From: an uncultured Olleya sp.
GTDB lineage: Bacteria > Bacteroidota > Bacteroidia > Flavobacteriales > Flavobacteriaceae
DNA: 64,000 nt
Assembly (NCBI GenBank): GCA_947503885.1
Contig: CANNFD010000006.1
Location: forward strand, 1 to 64,000
Direction of reading: 5' to 3'
The number at the start of each line of letters is the position of its first letter. Positions within the stretch are counted from its first letter, which is position 1. Positions 47,152 to 56,715 of this stretch are shown here, piece by piece. A program made the position numbers and the translations under genes. Below the pieces are notes generated by a model that worked only from the letters and a program-made list of their open reading frames with translations, searched no databases and was not told the DNA's origin.

Positions 47152-47550
47152 ATGAAAACATCACATTTGAAAGCCTTAAGCTTAACTGCCTTAATAACAA
47201 TATGTTTTTCTGCTTTTAGCATGGCTCAACAAGGGACAATAATTATAAATGAAGACCCTACTATCCCTAAGTTATTAGAGATAAAAAAGGACATAAATAA
47301 AAACGATACCAATAGCAATAGATATAAAATACAAATCTATTCGGGTAATTTAGGTGGTGCAGAAAGTAATAAATCTAAATTTGATAGCACGGTTGGCAAA
47401 CACAGGTCTCAATTAGTGTTTGAAACACCAAATTATAAAGTATGGGTTGGAAACTTTAGAACAAGACTTGAAGCTGAAAGGGCTTTAGTTGAAGTTCAGA
47501 AAAAATTTGCTGATGCCTTTTTGTTTAAACCTAAGAAAGACAAAGAGTAA
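47152..47550 (+). CDS. Exported SPOR-domain protein
   Basis: The 132-residue protein has a signal peptide (HLKALSLTALITICFSAFSMAQ). The SPOR domain spans about residues 60-130: YKIQIYSGNLGGAESNKSKF, YKVWVGNFRTRLEAERALVEV. SPOR domains bind denuded glycan strands of peptidoglycan, often at the division site. The protein is small enough to consist only of the signal, a short linker and that domain. It is a lone plus-strand gene between two minus-strand operons. Specific role unknown. Confidence 0.88.
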   Translation: MKTSHLKALSLTALITICFSAFSMAQQGTIIINEDPTIPKLLEIKKDINKNDTNSNRYKIQIYSGNLGGAESNKSKFDSTVGKHRSQLVFETPNYKVWVGNFRTRLEAERALVEVQKKFADAFLFKPKKDKE

Positions 47551-47566
47551 TAAACTTATTCGAAAT

Positions 47567-47600
47567 AAAAAAAGCGATTCAAATTTGAATCGCTTTTTTT
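47567..47600. terminator. Bidirectional terminator between the SPOR gene and infB
   Basis: The sequence is a perfect palindrome of A7-GCGATTCA-AATT-TGAATCGC-T7 with further T on the right. It can end transcription from both directions and lies between two convergent genes. Confidence 0.92.
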
Positions 47601-47619
47601 TTATGTATTAACTTAATAT

Positions 47620-50379
47620 TTATTTAAGTTTTTTCTTAACCTCTACTTCATGGAATGCTTCAATAACATCACCAACATTAATGTCGTTATAGTTTTTAAT
47701 TTGCATACCACAATCGTATCCTTTAGAGACTTCTTTTACATCATCTTTGAATCGTTTAAGCGATTCTAACACGCCTGTATAAGTTACTACTCCATCGCGA
47801 ATTAAACGTATTTGAGAGTTTCTGAATATTTTACCATTCATCACCATACAACCCGCAATAGTACCAACTTTAGATACTTTAAACATTTCTCTTATCTCAG
47901 CAGTTCCAGTTACTTCCTCCTTAACTTCTGGAGATAACATACCTTCCATTGCATCTTTAAGATCGTTTATTGCATCATATATAATTGAGTAAGTTCTAAT
48001 ATCTACTTCTTCTCTATCTGCAATTGTACGTGCATTTCCAACCGGACGTACATTAAATCCTATAATAATTGCATCTGATGCAGTTGCTAATAAAACATCA
48101 CTTTCAGTAATTGCTCCTACTCCTTTATGAAGAATATTTACTTGTATCTCTTCTGTAGATAGTTTTTGGAATGAGTCTGTTAATGCTTCAACAGAACCAT
48201 CAACATCTCCTTTAAGAATTATATTTAATTCTTTAAATGTTCCTAAAGCAATTCGACGTCCAATTTCTGCAAGTGTTAACGTCTTAGTTGTTCTTACATC
48301 TTGTTCACGTTGTAATTGTGTACGTTTAGTTGCTATTTGCTTAGCTTCACGCTCATCAGCAAAAACATTAAACTTATCTCCTGCTTGAGGTGCACCGTCT
48401 AAACCTAATACAGACACTGGAGTTGATGGACCAGCTTCTAAAACATCATGTCCACGTTCGTCATGCATTGCCTTAACTTTACCACTGTTTTTACCTGCTA
48501 AGACATAGTCCCCAACACGTAATGTACCTGACTGTACTAAAACAGTTGACACGTATCCTCTTCCTTTATCTAAGTAAGCTTCAACTACTGTACCTACAGC
48601 TGGTTTATTTGGATTAGCTTTAAGTTCTAATAATTCTGCTTCAAGCAATACTTTTTCTAATAATTCTTTAACACCTGTACCTACTTTTGCAGAAATATCA
48701 TGAGATTGGATTTTTCCACCCCAATCTTCTACAAGTAAATTCATTTGTGCTAAACCTTCTTTAATTTTTTCTGGATTAGCATGTGGCTTATCAATCTTAT
48801 TTATTGCAAACACGATTGGCACGCCTGCTGCTTGAGCATGTGATATTGCTTCTTTTGTTTGAGGCATTATATCGTCATCCGCTGCTGCAACAATAATAGC
48901 TATATCTGTAACTTGAGCACCACGAGCACGCATTGCTGTAAAAGCTTCGTGACCAGGTGTATCTAAAAATGCTATTTTTTGACCATTATCTAGTTGCACT
49001 CCATAAGCACCAATGTGCTGTGTAATACCACCGGACTCACCAGCAATTACATTTTCTTTACGTATGTAATCTAATAATGATGTTTTACCATGATCTACGT
49101 GTCCCATAACGGTTACGATTGGTGCACGAGGTATTAAATCCTCTGGCTTGTCTTCAACTTCATCAATAGACACATCAATATCTGCTGTGATAAATTCTGT
49201 TTTGTATCCAAACTCTTCAGCAACAATAGCTAATGTTTCTGCGTCTAAACGCTGATTCATCGTAACCATCATTCCTAATGACATACAAGCAGAGATAATT
49301 TGTGTTACAGGAACATCCATCATCGTTGCTACTTCATTTGCTGTAACAAACTCAGTAACTTTTAAGATCTTACTTTCTGCAGCTTCAATTTGTTGATCGA
49401 TTTCAGTCTGCTCTCTATGCTGATCTCTTTTTTCTCTTCTATACTTAGCACCTTTACCTTTAGATGATTTACCTTGTAACTTCTCTAAAGTCTCACGTAC
49501 TTGTCTTTGTACTTCTTCTTCACTAGGCTCTGCCTTAACAACAGGACCTCCTGATTTACGACCTCCAGGTTTTTTACCCTTAAATCTATCATTCCCCCCT
49601 CTTGAAGGCCCAGAATTACTTCTATTATTGTCTCCAGGTTTAGATATACGACGACGCTTTTTCTTGTTAGCGTTATCATCTTTTTTAGGGTCTTCTTTTT
49701 TCTTTTTAGGCTTATTAAATTGAGATAAGTCAATCTTTTCACCAGCTATTTTTGGACCAGAAAGCTTAGTATAATTAGTCTTAAGAGTTTCTTCAACAGG
49801 CTCTTGAGCTTCTTCTTCTACTTTTTCTTTTTCCGCTTTAACTGCCTCTTTTTTAGGTGTGACTTTAGCTTCTGATTTAACTTCAACTTTAGTTTCAGCT
49901 TTTGGCTTCTCTTTTTTAGTTGGAGCTTTCTCAGCTTTGCTCACCTCTTTTTTAGGCTCAGCAGTCTTCTGATCTTTTTTAGATACTTTTTTACCAGTAT
50001 CTAGATCTATCTGACCGACAGTTTTTGGACCAGAAAGTGATTTTGAAGCTTTAATAACTTCTTCCTCTTTTTTAAGCTGTGCAGCTTTAGCTGCTTTTGC
50101 AGCCTCTTCCGCTTTTTGCTTTTCTTCTAGTTCTTTTTCGCGTTTAATACGCAACTCTTCCTTCTCCTTGTTCTTAGCTTCATTAACTTCTTGTGATGCC
50201 ATTTTTTTGTTAGCATCAGTTTGAAATTCGCCAGCAAGAATACTATAAGTTTCTTCTGAAATTTTGGTAGTCGGTCGCTTCTCTACATCGATGCCCTTAG
50301 AATCTAAAAATTCTACAGCGCGATCAAGAGAGATGTTAAGCTCACGTAATACCTTATTTAATCTAATTGTTTCAGCCAT
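47620..50379 (-). CDS. infB: Translation initiation factor IF-2
   Basis: IF-2 is the GTPase that places initiator tRNA on the ribosome. The 919-residue protein has an N-terminal IF2_N domain ([20 protein letters not shown]), a long Lys/Glu-rich linker (about 60-330), a second IF2_N domain, the G domain and the C-terminal domains. G-domain motifs: [18 protein letters not shown] (G1, near 423-440), DTPGHEAF (G3), and NKIDKPHAN (G4). The extended lysine-rich middle is common in Bacteroidota. It follows nusA by 41 bp; TATATTTG at 50418-50411 on the minus strand could be an internal promoter. Confidence 0.98.
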   Translation of the reverse strand: MAETIRLNKVLRELNISLDRAVEFLDSKGIDVEKRPTTKISEETYSILAGEFQTDANKKMASQEVNEAKNKEKEELRIKREKELEEKQKAEEAAKAAKAAQLKKEEEVIKASKSLSGPKTVGQIDLDTGKKVSKKDQKTAEPKKEVSKAEKAPTKKEKPKAETKVEVKSEAKVTPKKEAVKAEKEKVEEEAQEPVEETLKTNYTKLSGPKIAGEKIDLSQFNKPKKKKEDPKKDDNANKKKRRRISKPGDNNRSNSGPSRGGNDRFKGKKPGGRKSGGPVVKAEPSEEEVQRQVRETLEKLQGKSSKGKGAKYRREKRDQHREQTEIDQQIEAAESKILKVTEFVTANEVATMMDVPVTQIISACMSLGMMVTMNQRLDAETLAIVAEEFGYKTEFITADIDVSIDEVEDKPEDLIPRAPIVTVMGHVDHGKTSLLDYIRKENVIAGESGGITQHIGAYGVQLDNGQKIAFLDTPGHEAFTAMRARGAQVTDIAIIVAAADDDIMPQTKEAISHAQAAGVPIVFAINKIDKPHANPEKIKEGLAQMNLLVEDWGGKIQSHDISAKVGTGVKELLEKVLLEAELLELKANPNKPAVGTVVEAYLDKGRGYVSTVLVQSGTLRVGDYVLAGKNSGKVKAMHDERGHDVLEAGPSTPVSVLGLDGAPQAGDKFNVFADEREAKQIATKRTQLQREQDVRTTKTLTLAEIGRRIALGTFKELNIILKGDVDGSVEALTDSFQKLSTEEIQVNILHKGVGAITESDVLLATASDAIIIGFNVRPVGNARTIADREEVDIRTYSIIYDAINDLKDAMEGMLSPEVKEEVTGTAEIREMFKVSKVGTIAGCMVMNGKIFRNSQIRLIRDGVVTYTGVLESLKRFKDDVKEVSKGYDCGMQIKNYNDINVGDVIEAFHEVEVKKKLK

Positions 50380-50420
50380 AAATTGCCTTTAACCTTTATT
50401 CTTTTTTTTCCAAATATATG

Positions 50421-51653
50421 TTAATCTTCGAACTCTTCCTTAAGAATTCTAATAACATCTAAAATTGTTTCTTCTTCTAAGTCTGTTCTTTTGACTAGAT
50501 CTACCACATCTTGCTCTAAAATACTTTTTGCTGTATCTAGACCTGCTTTACTAAATTCTTTGATAATCCAATCTTCGATTTCATCAGAGAATTCTCTTAA
50601 TTCTACATCTTCTTCTGCTCCTTCTCTTAAAACGTCAATTTCGTAACCTGTTAATTGTCCAGCTAGTCTAATATTATGACCACCTCTACCAATTGCTTTA
50701 CTTACTTCTTCTGGTTTTAAGATTGCTTCTGCACGTTTGTTTTCTTCATCAATTTTAATTGATGTTACTCTTGCAGGACTTAAAGCTCTTGTGATATATA
50801 ATTGTAAGTTATTAGTATAATTAATAACATCAATATTTTCGTTTCCTAATTCACGAACAATGCCATGAATACGAGATCCTTTCATCCCAACACAAGCTCC
50901 AACAGGGTCAATTCTATCATCATAAGAATCTACTGCTACTTTTGCTTTTTCTCCTGGAATACGCACCACGTTTTTAATAGTTATTAAACCATCAAATACT
51001 TCTGGTATTTCTGATTCAAAAAGTTTTTCTAAAAACTTAGGTGATGTACGTGACATAATAATTGTTGGCTTATTACCTTTAAGTTCAACACTGTCAATTA
51101 CACCTCTTACATTATCTCCTTTTCTGAAAAAATCAGAAGGGATTTGCTTGTCTTTTGGCAAGATAATTTCATTACCTTCATCGTCTAACAATATAACAGC
51201 TCTGTGACGTATATGGTGCACTTCTGCAGTGTATAAGTCTCCAACAAGCTCTTGAAATTGTTTGAAAACGTTAGTATTATCATGCTCATGAATTTTAGAA
51301 ATCAAATTTTGACGTAACGCTAATATAGCACGACGACCTAAGTCAATTAACTTTACTTCTTCAGACACATCTTCACCTACTTCAAAATCTGGTTCAATTT
51401 TTCTTGCAGCTGTTAAAGATATTTCTTGATTTGGCTCTTCAACTTCTCCATCTGCAACAACAACACGATTTCTCCAAATCTCTAAATCTCCTTTATCTGG
51501 GTTTATAATAATATCAAAATTATCATCATCTCCAAATTTTTTCTTTAATGCATTTCTAAATACATCTTCCAAAATAGCCATTAAGGTGACACGATCTATT
51601 AGCTTATCGTCTTTGAACTCTGAAAAAGATTCAATTAACGCTATATTTTCCAT
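50421..51653 (-). CDS. nusA: Transcription termination/antitermination factor NusA
   Basis: NusA binds RNA polymerase and controls pausing, termination and antitermination. The 410-residue protein has the N-terminal domain (MENIALIESFSEFKDDKLID), an S1 domain (about 135-200), two KH domains with GACVGMKGSRIHGIVREL and AIGRGGHNIRLAGQLTGYEI, and a short C-terminal helical stretch. It lacks the E. coli acidic repeats, as is usual in this phylum. It lies between rimP (13 bp) and infB, the conserved order. Confidence 0.98.
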   Translation of the reverse strand: MENIALIESFSEFKDDKLIDRVTLMAILEDVFRNALKKKFGDDDNFDIIINPDKGDLEIWRNRVVVADGEVEEPNQEISLTAARKIEPDFEVGEDVSEEVKLIDLGRRAILALRQNLISKIHEHDNTNVFKQFQELVGDLYTAEVHHIRHRAVILLDDEGNEIILPKDKQIPSDFFRKGDNVRGVIDSVELKGNKPTIIMSRTSPKFLEKLFESEIPEVFDGLITIKNVVRIPGEKAKVAVDSYDDRIDPVGACVGMKGSRIHGIVRELGNENIDVINYTNNLQLYITRALSPARVTSIKIDEENKRAEAILKPEEVSKAIGRGGHNIRLAGQLTGYEIDVLREGAEEDVELREFSDEIEDWIIKEFSKAGLDTAKSILEQDVVDLVKRTDLEEETILDVIRILKEEFED

Positions 51654-51666
51654 AACTCTATTTGAA

Positions 51667-52128
51667 TTAAAATTTTATAATAACTTTTGCTTCAACAATA
51701 TCTTTGTAAGCAATATTTTCTTTTTTCTCTACAGTAACTTTACCCTTACCTACAGGTTTTGGCTCTCTTGCTTTCCACTCTAAAGTAATTACTTCATCGT
51801 TTACCGCAGTTAAAACCCCTTCCGTTTTTTGTGTTGCAGTTTTCACTTCTAATGTTCTACCAATATGTCTAGGATATTGTCTTGGCAATGTTAAAGGTGC
51901 AGATGCACCAGCAGACATAACTTCAAGAGCAAAATCATGCTCTTCTCTATCAATGTTATGCTCTATAGCACGACTAACAAATATGCAGTCCTCTACTTTA
52001 ACACCTTGATCTCCATCAATGATAATATTAATAGCATTCTCCCCATTAACACTAAAATCTATTAAAAATAAATCTTGACGTTCTGTTAATGCTTCTTCTA
52101 ATAAATTTTTGACTGTATCTATAAACAT
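51667..52128 (-). CDS. rimP: Ribosome maturation factor RimP
   Basis: This 153-residue cytoplasmic protein is needed for 30S subunit maturation. The conserved stretch EVMSAGASAPLTLPRQYPRHIGRTLEVKT-like (SAGASAPLTLPRQYPRHIGR visible near 68-90) and the C-terminal SH3-like strand region are present. It is the first gene of rimP-nusA-infB. The leader contains a strong hairpin 14 bases before the start codon. Confidence 0.96.
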   Translation of the reverse strand: MFIDTVKNLLEEALTERQDLFLIDFSVNGENAINIIIDGDQGVKVEDCIFVSRAIEHNIDREEHDFALEVMSAGASAPLTLPRQYPRHIGRTLEVKTATQKTEGVLTAVNDEVITLEWKAREPKPVGKGKVTVEKKENIAYKDIVEAKVIIKF

Positions 52129-52142
52129 TTTTAAGTATAAAA

Positions 52143-52164
52143 AGAGGGGACTTTAGTCCCCTCT
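52143..52164 (-). promoter_or_regulatory. Leader hairpin of rimP-nusA-infB (candidate attenuator)
   Basis: A perfect 9-bp stem (AGAGGGGAC/GTCCCCTCT) with a 4-base loop is followed on the minus strand by TTTATACTT. It lies wholly between the candidate promoter (52191-52198) and the rimP start codon at 52128. It is far more GC-rich than its surroundings. It might act as an attenuator or affect initiation. Confidence 0.6.
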
Positions 52165-52190
52165 ATTTCAGTTTTTCTCTTGCAACGCTG

Positions 52191-52198
52191 CAAATATA
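52191..52198 (-). promoter_or_regulatory. Candidate -7 box for rimP-nusA-infB
   Basis: The minus strand reads TATATTTG, matching TAnnTTTG, 62 bases before the start codon. No clear -33 TTTG is present. Confidence 0.45.
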
Positions 52199-52289
52199 CA
52201 TATTTTTATTGATTTTCATAACTTTTTAAAAGTCATTTTTTATTACTAACTTTATAATATCTTCTTTATTAACTAACTAAAATCGAATT

Positions 52290-53117
52290 ATGAAAAAACT
52301 ACTAGTCCCAACAGACTTCTCAAAAGAAGCTGAAAACGCAGTTAAAGTCGCTGCTCAATTAGCTAAAAAACATAACTGTGAGCTTATCTTATTACACATG
52401 CTTGAATTACCTTTAAATCAATTAAGTGCGACAGGCAGCACACCTGCGGACTTACCTGAAGCAATGTTTTTTATGAAACTAGCCCATAAGGAGTTTGAAA
52501 AAATTATGGAAAAAGACTATCTTGAAGGGTTGATTGTTCATGAAACTGTTGATTTTAATGAAATTACTAAAGGCATCTTAGACACCTGTAACAAACACGA
52601 TGTAGACTTAATAATTATGGGCTCACATGGTGCAGAAGGATTAAAAGAATTATTTATTGGGTCTACTGCAGAAAAAGTAGTTAGAACATCCAACACTCCT
52701 GTGTTGGTTATCAAAAATGAGCATCAGCATTTTGATATTAAAGAATTTGTTTTTGCTTCGGATTTTAAAAACGATAATAAAGAAACTTATGTTCAAGCAG
52801 TAAAATTAGCTAATCTTTTTAATGCTAAAATTCATTTACTTAATGTTAACACACCAAGTAATTTTACTACAACCGCTGCTTCAAAAGTAAGAATGATGGA
52901 GTTTATAGGAAATAACACGTTTGACAACTACACTATTAATATATATAACGACGAGACTATTGAGAAAGGTATTTTAAATTTTTCACGAATAATTGATGCC
53001 GATCTAATCGGAATAAGCACACATGGACGACAAGGAATTGCACATTTTTTAAACGGTAGTATAAGTGAAGATTTAGTGAATCATGCTAAACGACCAGTAA
53101 TTACATTTAAAATATAA
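52290..53117 (+). CDS. Universal stress protein with two Usp domains
   Basis: The 275-residue cytoplasmic protein is a tandem UspA. The first domain (1-145) starts KKLLVPTDFSKEAENAVKVA and has the nucleotide-binding signature IIMGSHGAEGLKELFIGSTA. The second (150-275) starts KEFVFASDFKNDNKETYVQA and has IGISTHGRQGIAHFLNGSIS. Both keep the G-x2-G-x9-G(S/T) pattern, so ATP binding is likely in each. It stands alone and ends before a bidirectional terminator. Stress type unknown. Confidence 0.93.
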   Translation: MKKLLVPTDFSKEAENAVKVAAQLAKKHNCELILLHMLELPLNQLSATGSTPADLPEAMFFMKLAHKEFEKIMEKDYLEGLIVHETVDFNEITKGILDTCNKHDVDLIIMGSHGAEGLKELFIGSTAEKVVRTSNTPVLVIKNEHQHFDIKEFVFASDFKNDNKETYVQAVKLANLFNAKIHLLNVNTPSNFTTTAASKVRMMEFIGNNTFDNYTINIYNDETIEKGILNFSRIIDADLIGISTHGRQGIAHFLNGSISEDLVNHAKRPVITFKI

Positions 53118-53150
53118 CTAATTATCTTTCACAGAAACTTTATAAAAATA

Positions 53151-53180
53151 AAAAAGCTTCCTTTTAAAGGGAAGCTTTTT
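53151..53180. terminator. Bidirectional terminator between usp and tRNA-Gln
   Basis: An 11-bp stem (AAAAAGCTTCC/GGAAGCTTTTT) with an 8-base inner part carries A and T runs on the two sides. It ends the plus-strand usp gene and the minus-strand tRNA transcript, which come from opposite sides. Confidence 0.85.
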
Positions 53181-53183
53181 TTG

Positions 53184-53256
53184 TTGGCCCACTAGGTTTC
53201 GAACCTAGACTCTTTGGTACCAAAAACCAACGTGTTACCAGTTACACCATAGGCCA
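53184..53256 (-). tRNA. tRNA-Gln (anticodon TTG)
   Basis: This 73-base tRNA folds completely: acceptor TGGCCTA/TGGGCCA (one G-U pair), D stem GTGT/ACAC, anticodon stem TTGGT/ACCAA with loop TTTTGGT, variable AGAGT, T stem CTAGG/CCTAG with loop TTCGAAA, and discriminator A. The anticodon TTG reads CAA and CAG. The 3' CCA is not encoded and must be added. It has its own promoter and terminator. Confidence 0.97.
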
Positions 53257-53273
53257 ATCTCGTAATGAGGATG

Positions 53274-53304
53274 CAAATTTAATACAATTATTTATTCACG
53301 CAAA
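53274..53304 (-). promoter_or_regulatory. Promoter of tRNA-Gln
   Basis: On the minus strand TTTG (53304-53301), 19 bases and TAAATTTG (53281-53274) match the Bacteroidota promoter pattern. The mature tRNA begins 17 bases downstream of the -7 box. Confidence 0.85.
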
Positions 53305-53375
53305 CATTTTTTAAAAAAAATATCAATAAAAACTTAACGTTAACTTAAAAACCGTGTCTATTTAAGAATAATCAC

Positions 53376-53383
53376 TAAATTCG
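53376..53383 (+). promoter_or_regulatory. Candidate -7 box for the DUF2723 gene
   Basis: TAAATTCG differs from TAnnTTTG at one base and lies 23 bases before the start codon. Confidence 0.35.
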
Positions 53384-53406
53384 CAACACATTTAAACCAA
53401 TAATTT

Positions 53407-56400
53407 ATGATGTCTTTTAACTTTAAAAAATGGAACTTAATATTAAGTTGGTTCGCTTTTTTAATTGCACTTATCACCTACACGCTAACAGTAGAACCTA
53501 CAGTAAGTTATTGGGACGCTGGCGAGTACATACTAACTTCTTCTAAATTACAAGTAGGACACCCACCTGGAGCACCATTGTTTCAGATGTTAGGCGCAGT
53601 GTTTTCCGTATTTGCATTAGACCCTTCTCAAATAGGTTTTTTAATGAATATGATGAGTGCTGTATCTAGTGCTTTTGCTATTTTATTTATGTTCTGGACT
53701 ATCGTTTTATTATTAGAAAAAATAGTTGGTAAGCCAGAAAATTTACAAAAAGGACAAAAAATAGCAGTTTTAGGAAGTGCTTTTGTTGGAAGTTTAGCGT
53801 TTGCCTTCACTGATTCGTTTTGGTTTAATGCGGTCGAAACTGAAGTTTATGCTATGGCAACTTTAATTATGACCATAATGTTTTATTTAGGATTACGTTG
53901 GGAAAAAGACATGCATAATCCTAGAGGTAACCGCTGGCTAATCCTAATTGCATTTGTTGTTGGTTTATCTTTTGGAATTCACTTTATGGGATTACTAACT
54001 ATTCCTGCTATTGGATTAATCTACTATTTTAAAAACTACAAAACTATAACTGTCAAAAACTTTATAATAGCCAATGTTGTTTCGGTTGCTGTGTTATTAT
54101 TTGTTTTTAAACTAATGTTTCCTAATGTACTACGCTATTTTAGCGCTTTAGAGTTGTTTTTTGTAAATCAAATAGGCCTTCCTTTTAATTCTGGCTCTAT
54201 AATCGCTGCAATATTATTAGTTGCTGCCTTTTATTATGGACTAAAATATACTAGAGCTAAAAAATTATACCATTATAATACAGGTATCCTTTGCTTATTA
54301 TTTGTGCTTATTGGGTCATCTACATGGTTAATGTTACCAATCAGAGCTAATGCCAACGTGGTAATTAACGAAAACAACCCCTCTAGTGCTAGAGAGCTTT
54401 TAGCTTATTACAACTTAGAGCAGTATCCTGAAACACATTTGTTTTATGGTCCTTTATTTACTGATCAGTATACTGGTTTAGATGAAAATGAGCCATATGT
54501 GGATGATAAACCTAAATATGAAAAAGATGAAGCTGCTGGTAAATACATAATTGTTAATGATTATAAGCGCGCAAAACAGAATTTTAATTCTGAACAAGCC
54601 GCTATCTTACCAAGAATGTGGAGTGGTGAAAATGCTGAAAACTATATGCTATTTACAGGCTATTTAAACTTTAGTTTAAAACCTGAATACCAAGGCGAAG
54701 AGCGATTAGTACAATCTATGATTGACTTTAAAAGTGATGTTAATGCTGGTAAAATAGATTATGAAGATTACCATAACTTTTTAAAACAATTTGGACAATT
54801 TGTAAATATTGAAAAACCATCTCTAGCTAGTAATATCGCTTACCTATTTGAATACCAATTAGGTTATATGTACTGGCGTTACTTTATGTGGAATTTTACT
54901 GGTCGTCAAGATGACTTACAAGGACGTTACGATCAACACGGTAATTGGATTAGTGGTATTAAATTTATTGACGAGTGGCATTTAGGTCAATCTCAAGACA
55001 ACCTACCTAGTGATGTAGCACAAAACAAAGGACGAAACACTTATTTTTTCCTTCCTTTAATATTAGGGCTATTTGGGCTGTTTTTCTTATTTAATAAAGA
55101 CAAAAAACTATTTTGGATAACTATGGTGTTTTTCCTGTTTACAGGATTAGCAATTCAAGTATATACTAACGTTAGACCTTTTGAGCCTAGAGAACGTGAT
55201 TACTCAGTAGTAGGTTCGTTTTATGTATTTGCGCTGTGGATTGGATTAGGCGTCTATGCTATTTTTGACTTACTTAAAAAATATGTGTCAAACAAAGTGT
55301 TAGCACCTACTGTTACCTTAGCTTGCTTACTTTTAGTACCAGTTGTTTTAGCTTCGCAAAACTGGGATGACCACGATCGTTCTGGAAAATACACTGCGTT
55401 ATCTATGGCTAAAAAATATTTAGATTCTTGTGGAGAAAACGGAATTTTATTCTCCATTGGAGATAATGATACTTTCCCGTTATGGTATGCACAAGAAATT
55501 GAAAACTATCGTACAGATGTTAGAGTTGTAAATACAAGCCTGTTTCAGACAGATTGGTATATAGATCAGATGAAGCGCAAAGCTTATAAGAGCGACCCTA
55601 TACCATCTACCTTAACCCATGACAAATACAAACATGGTACACGAGAGTATTTAATGAAACGTTTACGATCTAAAGATACTTTAGACATCAGGACCTTCAT
55701 GAATTTTATAACTAGTGATGATCCAAAAACAAAATTAAAATATGCTTTACAGCAAGAAGGGGAGGATTTTGAACGCTACCCTCAGCAATTCTTAAACTCT
55801 AATTACTTTCCTGTAGAAAACATTAGAATCCCTGTTGACAAGCAATCGGTGTTAGCTAATGGCATTGTAAAACCTGAAGACAGTCATCTAATCGAAGACT
55901 ATTTGGATGTACACATTTCTGACAATGCAATTACAAAAAACCGATTATTAATGCTAGATATTGTAGCAACAAATAATTGGGAACGACCAATATACTTTAC
56001 AGGTGGTGCTTTTGGAGATGATGATTATATCTGGATGAAAGACTACCTACAATTAAACAGTATGGTTTATAAATTGGTACCTATTAAAACTCCTGTAGCA
56101 AGAGCTAACCCTTTTGATATGGGACGTTTAGACACAGAGTTTATGTACAATAAAGTTGTAAATTGGGATTGGGGTAACAGTGGTAGCGACAAAATCTATC
56201 ATGACCCAGAAACTAGACGTAATTCTATTACTTATAGAGGTAATTTAGCACGACTAATAGAAGGGTTAATTAACGAAGAGCAATTAGAAAAAGCTGAAGA
56301 AATTGCAGACATAGCAATGAAAAACATGCCTGTTAATAAATATGGTCATTATACTTTATTAGAGCCTTATATTAGTGCCTATTATGAAGTTGACAATAAA

Positions 56401-56715
56401 GACAAAGCAAGACAGCTATTTAAAGAGGTTGCAACTAAATATCAAGAAACTTTAAAATACTACAGTACGTTAACTAGAGAAAACCAAGACAAAAACTTTA
56501 CTGAAATCTTAACAGATATTGAACGCTACAAGGCATTAGTTGATGTTTTAGTAGAATACGATAGAGAATTTGCTAAAGAGGAGTCAATGACTTTTACTAA
56601 CTACTTAGAGTTATTTAAGTCTTATTACGATAGTGAGCCAGAAGTTAAAACAACACCTATACCTAAAGATATAGATTTAATACAACAATTAGACACAGTC
56701 TTAAAAAGCGAATAA
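53407..56715 (+). CDS. DUF2723 membrane protein (glycosyltransferase 117-like, O-mannosyltransferase fold)
   Basis: This protein has 1102 residues, with two adjacent ATG codons (53407 and 53410) as possible starts. The N-terminal ~340 residues hold about nine helices with the GT-C-type signature TVEPTVSYWDAGEYILTSSK and QVGHPPGAPLF. Helices recur around 540-650 (EPRERDYSVVGSFYVFALW). The rest is a soluble C-terminal part with a TPR-like helical end (EEQLEKAEEIADIAMKNMP). Such proteins are thought to transfer sugars to exported proteins or lipids; the donor and acceptor are unknown. The next gene's ATG follows its stop codon directly, so the two are coupled. Confidence 0.88.
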   Translation: MMSFNFKKWNLILSWFAFLIALITYTLTVEPTVSYWDAGEYILTSSKLQVGHPPGAPLFQMLGAVFSVFALDPSQIGFLMNMMSAVSSAFAILFMFWTIVLLLEKIVGKPENLQKGQKIAVLGSAFVGSLAFAFTDSFWFNAVETEVYAMATLIMTIMFYLGLRWEKDMHNPRGNRWLILIAFVVGLSFGIHFMGLLTIPAIGLIYYFKNYKTITVKNFIIANVVSVAVLLFVFKLMFPNVLRYFSALELFFVNQIGLPFNSGSIIAAILLVAAFYYGLKYTRAKKLYHYNTGILCLLFVLIGSSTWLMLPIRANANVVINENNPSSARELLAYYNLEQYPETHLFYGPLFTDQYTGLDENEPYVDDKPKYEKDEAAGKYIIVNDYKRAKQNFNSEQAAILPRMWSGENAENYMLFTGYLNFSLKPEYQGEERLVQSMIDFKSDVNAGKIDYEDYHNFLKQFGQFVNIEKPSLASNIAYLFEYQLGYMYWRYFMWNFTGRQDDLQGRYDQHGNWISGIKFIDEWHLGQSQDNLPSDVAQNKGRNTYFFLPLILGLFGLFFLFNKDKKLFWITMVFFLFTGLAIQVYTNVRPFEPRERDYSVVGSFYVFALWIGLGVYAIFDLLKKYVSNKVLAPTVTLACLLLVPVVLASQNWDDHDRSGKYTALSMAKKYLDSCGENGILFSIGDNDTFPLWYAQEIENYRTDVRVVNTSLFQTDWYIDQMKRKAYKSDPIPSTLTHDKYKHGTREYLMKRLRSKDTLDIRTFMNFITSDDPKTKLKYALQQEGEDFERYPQQFLNSNYFPVENIRIPVDKQSVLANGIVKPEDSHLIEDYLDVHISDNAITKNRLLMLDIVATNNWERPIYFTGGAFGDDDYIWMKDYLQLNSMVYKLVPIKTPVARANPFDMGRLDTEFMYNKVVNWDWGNSGSDKIYHDPETRRNSITYRGNLARLIEGLINEEQLEKAEEIADIAMKNMPVNKYGHYTLLEPYISAYYEVDNKDKARQLFKEVATKYQETLKYYSTLTRENQDKNFTEILTDIERYKALVDVLVEYDREFAKEESMTFTNYLELFKSYYDSEPEVKTTPIPKDIDLIQQLDTVLKSE

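Noticed and set aside
47567-47600. Operator palindrome between SPOR gene and infB
   Set aside because: It lies between two convergent gene ends and has A and T runs on both flanks, as expected for a bidirectional terminator.
53184-53256. Decayed tRNA because the 3' CCA is missing
   Set aside because: All stems pair and Bacteroidota tRNAs often lack an encoded CCA, which is added afterwards.
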